Positions 21,685-23,545 of a stretch of 23,545 nt of DNA are shown here, one piece after another (position 1 is the first letter of the stretch; every line of letters begins with the position of its first letter). The position numbers and the translations under genes are program-made. The notes under the pieces were generated by a model. That model was not told where the DNA came from. It saw only the letters and a program-made list of their open reading frames with translations, and ran no database searches. Source of the DNA: Bacteroidota bacterium. GTDB taxonomy: Bacteria; Bacteroidota; UBA10030; UBA6906. Location: positions 1-23,545 of the forward strand of contig JAERML010000002.1 in assembly GCA_016844425.1 (NCBI GenBank), in the 5' to 3' direction.

Positions 21685-23091
21685 ATGTTTGTCGATTCGC
21701 ACGCCCATCTTACCTCAGACCAGTTCAAAGAAGACCGGGAACAGGTCATTCGTCGTGCGATAGACGCGGGAGTGAAGTACATTGTCAATCCCGGAACGGA
21801 CCTTGATGATAGCAGAAGAGCCGTCGAGTTGGCGGAGAGGCATCCAGAGGTGTATGCCTGTGTGGGTTTCCATCCGCATGATGCAAAGAAAGCCGACGAT
21901 ACATCGCTCAGAGCGATCGAGGAGCTGAGCAACCATCCCAAGGTTGTTGCCATCGGTGAAATCGGACTCGACTTCCATTATGATTTCTCGCCGAGAGACA
22001 TTCAGGCAGAAATCTTCAAAGCCCAGATCGGGATCGCCCAGCGGCGCAATCTTCCCGTCGTTATCCACACCAGGGAATCGAACGAAGAAACGATCCGAAT
22101 TGTGGAAGAGGCCGTGGACGGTGAGCCGTTGTGGAGAAGTCAGATGGCAACGCCGTTCAGCCGGTTTCCGGCGCCGAAAGGCGTGTTCCATTGCTTCTCT
22201 GGCGATACTGCGATGGCATGGCACATCATCCGCATGGGCTTCTTTGTTTCCATGCCGGGCGTCGTGACGTTCAAGAATCCCGGTTTCGCCGCGGAGGTAG
22301 CCCGCGATATCTCTATTGAACATCTCCTCCTCGAAACTGACAGCCCGTACCTTGCGCCAGTTCCCTATCGCGGCAAAAGGAATGAGCCTTCACACATTCC
22401 CCTCATTGCCAAGAGAATCGCCGACCTGCAGCACCTTTCTTTGGACGATGTGGCACGCGCAACGAACTACAACATCCTGAAACTGTTCGGGATAGGGGAG
22501 ATGGAAGAGCCGCACATTGTGTACAAACTCAAGAACGCTCTTTACGTCAATCTCACCATCCGGTGCAATGCAGATTGTGTGTTCTGCGACAGGAAGGGAG
22601 AGGCGGTGATCAAAGGGCACAACCTTCGTATCAATCGTGAGCCTACAGTACAGGAAGTGATTCAGGCGATTGGTGACCCGACGCGGTACGAGGAAGTCGT
22701 GTTTTGTGGGTACGGCGAGCCAACGATTCGGCTTGAGGCATTGAAAGAAATCTCACGGTGGGTAAAATCCCTTGGGGGAAGGACTCGCATCAACACCGAC
22801 GGACATGGGAGCGTCATCAACAAGCGAAACATTGTCCCCGAGCTGGCTGACCTGATCGACGCCGTGTCGATCAGCCTGAACTCCACCGACCCGCAGCAGT
22901 ATGGAGAGTTGATGCGTCTTGACGGTGCACGGTTCTTTCCCGCAATGATCGACTTTGCCAAAGAGGCGGTGAAGTTCATTCCTAACGTGGTGATGACCAT
23001 TGTGGATTTGAACGAAGTGGATCGAGAGAAGGCGCGTCGCCTCGTGGAGGAAGAGATCGGGGCGACATTCCATGCCAGGCCTTACTTCTGA
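21685..23091 (+). CDS. TatD-family metal-dependent hydrolase fused to a radical SAM domain
   Basis: This 468-residue protein joins two enzymes. Residues 1-268 are a complete TatD hydrolase with its metal ligands: His6/His8 (DSHAH), Glu92 (GEIGLD), His128 (VIHTRE), His169 (FHCFSG) and Asp219 (ETDSPYLAP). TatD proteins are DNases and exonucleases acting on DNA or D-aminoacyl-tRNA-like substrates. About residues 278-468 form a short radical SAM domain with CNADCVFC (Cys294, 298, 301) binding the 4Fe-4S cluster and a GYGEPT (342-347) SAM-binding motif. Linked or adjacent TatD and radical SAM proteins are a described family association (TIGRFAM TatD-linked rSAM), but their reaction is unknown as far as I can tell. 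An insertion of about 15 residues (EPLWRSQMATPFSRF) precedes FHCFSG. The fusion frame is continuous; the next gene overlaps by one base. Confidence 0.9.
   Translation: MFVDSHAHLTSDQFKEDREQVIRRAIDAGVKYIVNPGTDLDDSRRAVELAERHPEVYACVGFHPHDAKKADDTSLRAIEELSNHPKVVAIGEIGLDFHYDFSPRDIQAEIFKAQIGIAQRRNLPVVIHTRESNEETIRIVEEAVDGEPLWRSQMATPFSRFPAPKGVFHCFSGDTAMAWHIIRMGFFVSMPGVVTFKNPGFAAEVARDISIEHLLLETDSPYLAPVPYRGKRNEPSHIPLIAKRIADLQHLSLDDVARATNYNILKLFGIGEMEEPHIVYKLKNALYVNLTIRCNADCVFCDRKGEAVIKGHNLRINREPTVQEVIQAIGDPTRYEEVVFCGYGEPTIRLEALKEISRWVKSLGGRTRINTDGHGSVINKRNIVPELADLIDAVSISLNSTDPQQYGELMRLDGARFFPAMIDFAKEAVKFIPNVVMTIVDLNEVDREKARRLVEEEIGATFHARPYF
22489..22503 (+). promoter_or_regulatory. Possible internal translation start at the TatD/radical SAM junction
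   Basis: GGGATAGGGGAG lies immediately before ATG 22501, which is in frame and encodes Met273, exactly between the TatD C terminus (NILKLFGIG) and the radical SAM domain. Initiation here would give a separate radical SAM protein of 196 residues. The purine block is strong but close to the ATG, and it also encodes the linker, so it may be coincidence. Confidence 0.3.
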
Positions 23092-23545
23092 TGATACGCC
23101 CCTCGCGTGTCCTCTTCATTGCGGAAGGACAATTAGGCGACCTGCTTCTTTTAACGCCCGCGCTCCGGGCACTCAAGAAGACTTTCCCGGATGCGTGCAT
23201 TTCCGTCCTCATCCTCGAACGAGGTTTCTCCGAAACCCCACCTGGACTTCCGCTTGTCCGAACAGGGATGGAGACTGTTCTCAGCACGAATTTGAACGTT
23301 GATGAGACTTATGTTGTGAGTCGTGCTACGCTCCGTTCACTCCGTGGCCTTGCGCGAGTTCGGGCTGAACTGAACATCGTACACTTTCTACGGAGTAAAC
23401 GCTTCGATACGGTCGTGTGCACGTTCCCGGAGGATCGCTTCACATTCTGGGCATATGCTTCGGGCGCGGATGTCCGAGTGGGGGAGAGAGGGCAAGGGTT
23501 CGCCGCCCTCCTGACTCATGCTCTTCCCATCCACAAGTCAGAGAG
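23091..23545 (+). CDS. Family 9 glycosyltransferase (ADP-heptose:LPS heptosyltransferase-like), N-terminal part
   Basis: The reading frame opens at ATG 23091 and runs off the window without a stop, giving 151 complete codons. The start, MIRPSRVLFIAEGQLGDLLLLTPALRALKK, has the GT9 signature in which a xGDxLLLTPALRALK segment follows the first strand. Later segments are typical: an internal LRSKRFDTVVCTFPEDRF, then VGERGQGFAALLTHALPI, where many members read R(I/V)G followed by a short acceptor loop. GT9 enzymes move heptose or related sugars onto the lipopolysaccharide core, so the organism is likely to make LPS-like glycolipids. It overlaps the TatD-radical SAM stop by one base (TGATG), suggesting translational coupling. 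The catalytic C-terminal half is not visible. Confidence 0.85.
   Translation, partial: MIRPSRVLFIAEGQLGDLLLLTPALRALKKTFPDACISVLILERGFSETPPGLPLVRTGMETVLSTNLNVDETYVVSRATLRSLRGLARVRAELNIVHFLRSKRFDTVVCTFPEDRFTFWAYASGADVRVGERGQGFAALLTHALPIHKSE

Overview
All recognisable genes in this window lie on the + strand, and by eye about half of the bases are G+C. The gene content suggests a member of the Bacteroidota/Chlorobi (FCB) group outside classical Bacteroidia, for example an Ignavibacteria-like lineage. Three things support this. YbeY carries the HGxLHLxGY-D variant seen in that group. HPr kinase, a short hibernation factor, a three-POTRA Omp85 protein and a carboxypeptidase-regulatory-type TonB receptor occur together. 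The clearest promoters are near-consensus TTGACA-N17-TATAAT types rather than the TAnnTTTG type of Bacteroidia. The lineage is an inference, not a database result.

Layout: 1-254 is the C-terminal end of a GH57/DUF1926 carbohydrate-active enzyme. 444-1181 is a family 2 glycosyltransferase. A strong promoter (1222-1250) leads to an S41 C-terminal processing protease, a DUF3108 envelope protein, a gamma carbonic anhydrase-like protein and a metallo-beta-lactamase-fold hydrolase; the last two overlap by ATGA. A second strong promoter (5344-5372) drives a cold-shock protein that ends in a composite terminator. Next comes a compact chain: an unrecognised basic-tailed protein, ybeY, smg (DUF494), topA, xerC, a short hpf and hprK. 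These act in rRNA maturation, DNA topology and chromosome dimer resolution, ribosome hibernation and carbon-linked signalling.

A third strong promoter (11906-11934) precedes a membrane-anchored M23 peptidase and a small acidic DUF2795 protein, closed by a clear intrinsic terminator (13386-13413). A TamA/BamA-like Omp85 protein follows, overlapping holB (DNA polymerase III delta prime), then metG. A small lipoprotein overlaps a TonB-dependent receptor by ATGA. Last come a single-chain TatD hydrolase-radical SAM fusion and a family 9 glycosyltransferase that runs off the window.

Most of the window is housekeeping and envelope genes. I saw no tRNA, rRNA, CRISPR array, insertion sequence or phage gene, and no gene-free stretch reaches 300 bases. 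The most unusual item is the TatD-radical SAM fusion, which has a possible internal translation start exactly at the domain junction. The next most interesting are the unrecognised protein between csp and ybeY and the lipoprotein/TonB-receptor pair.
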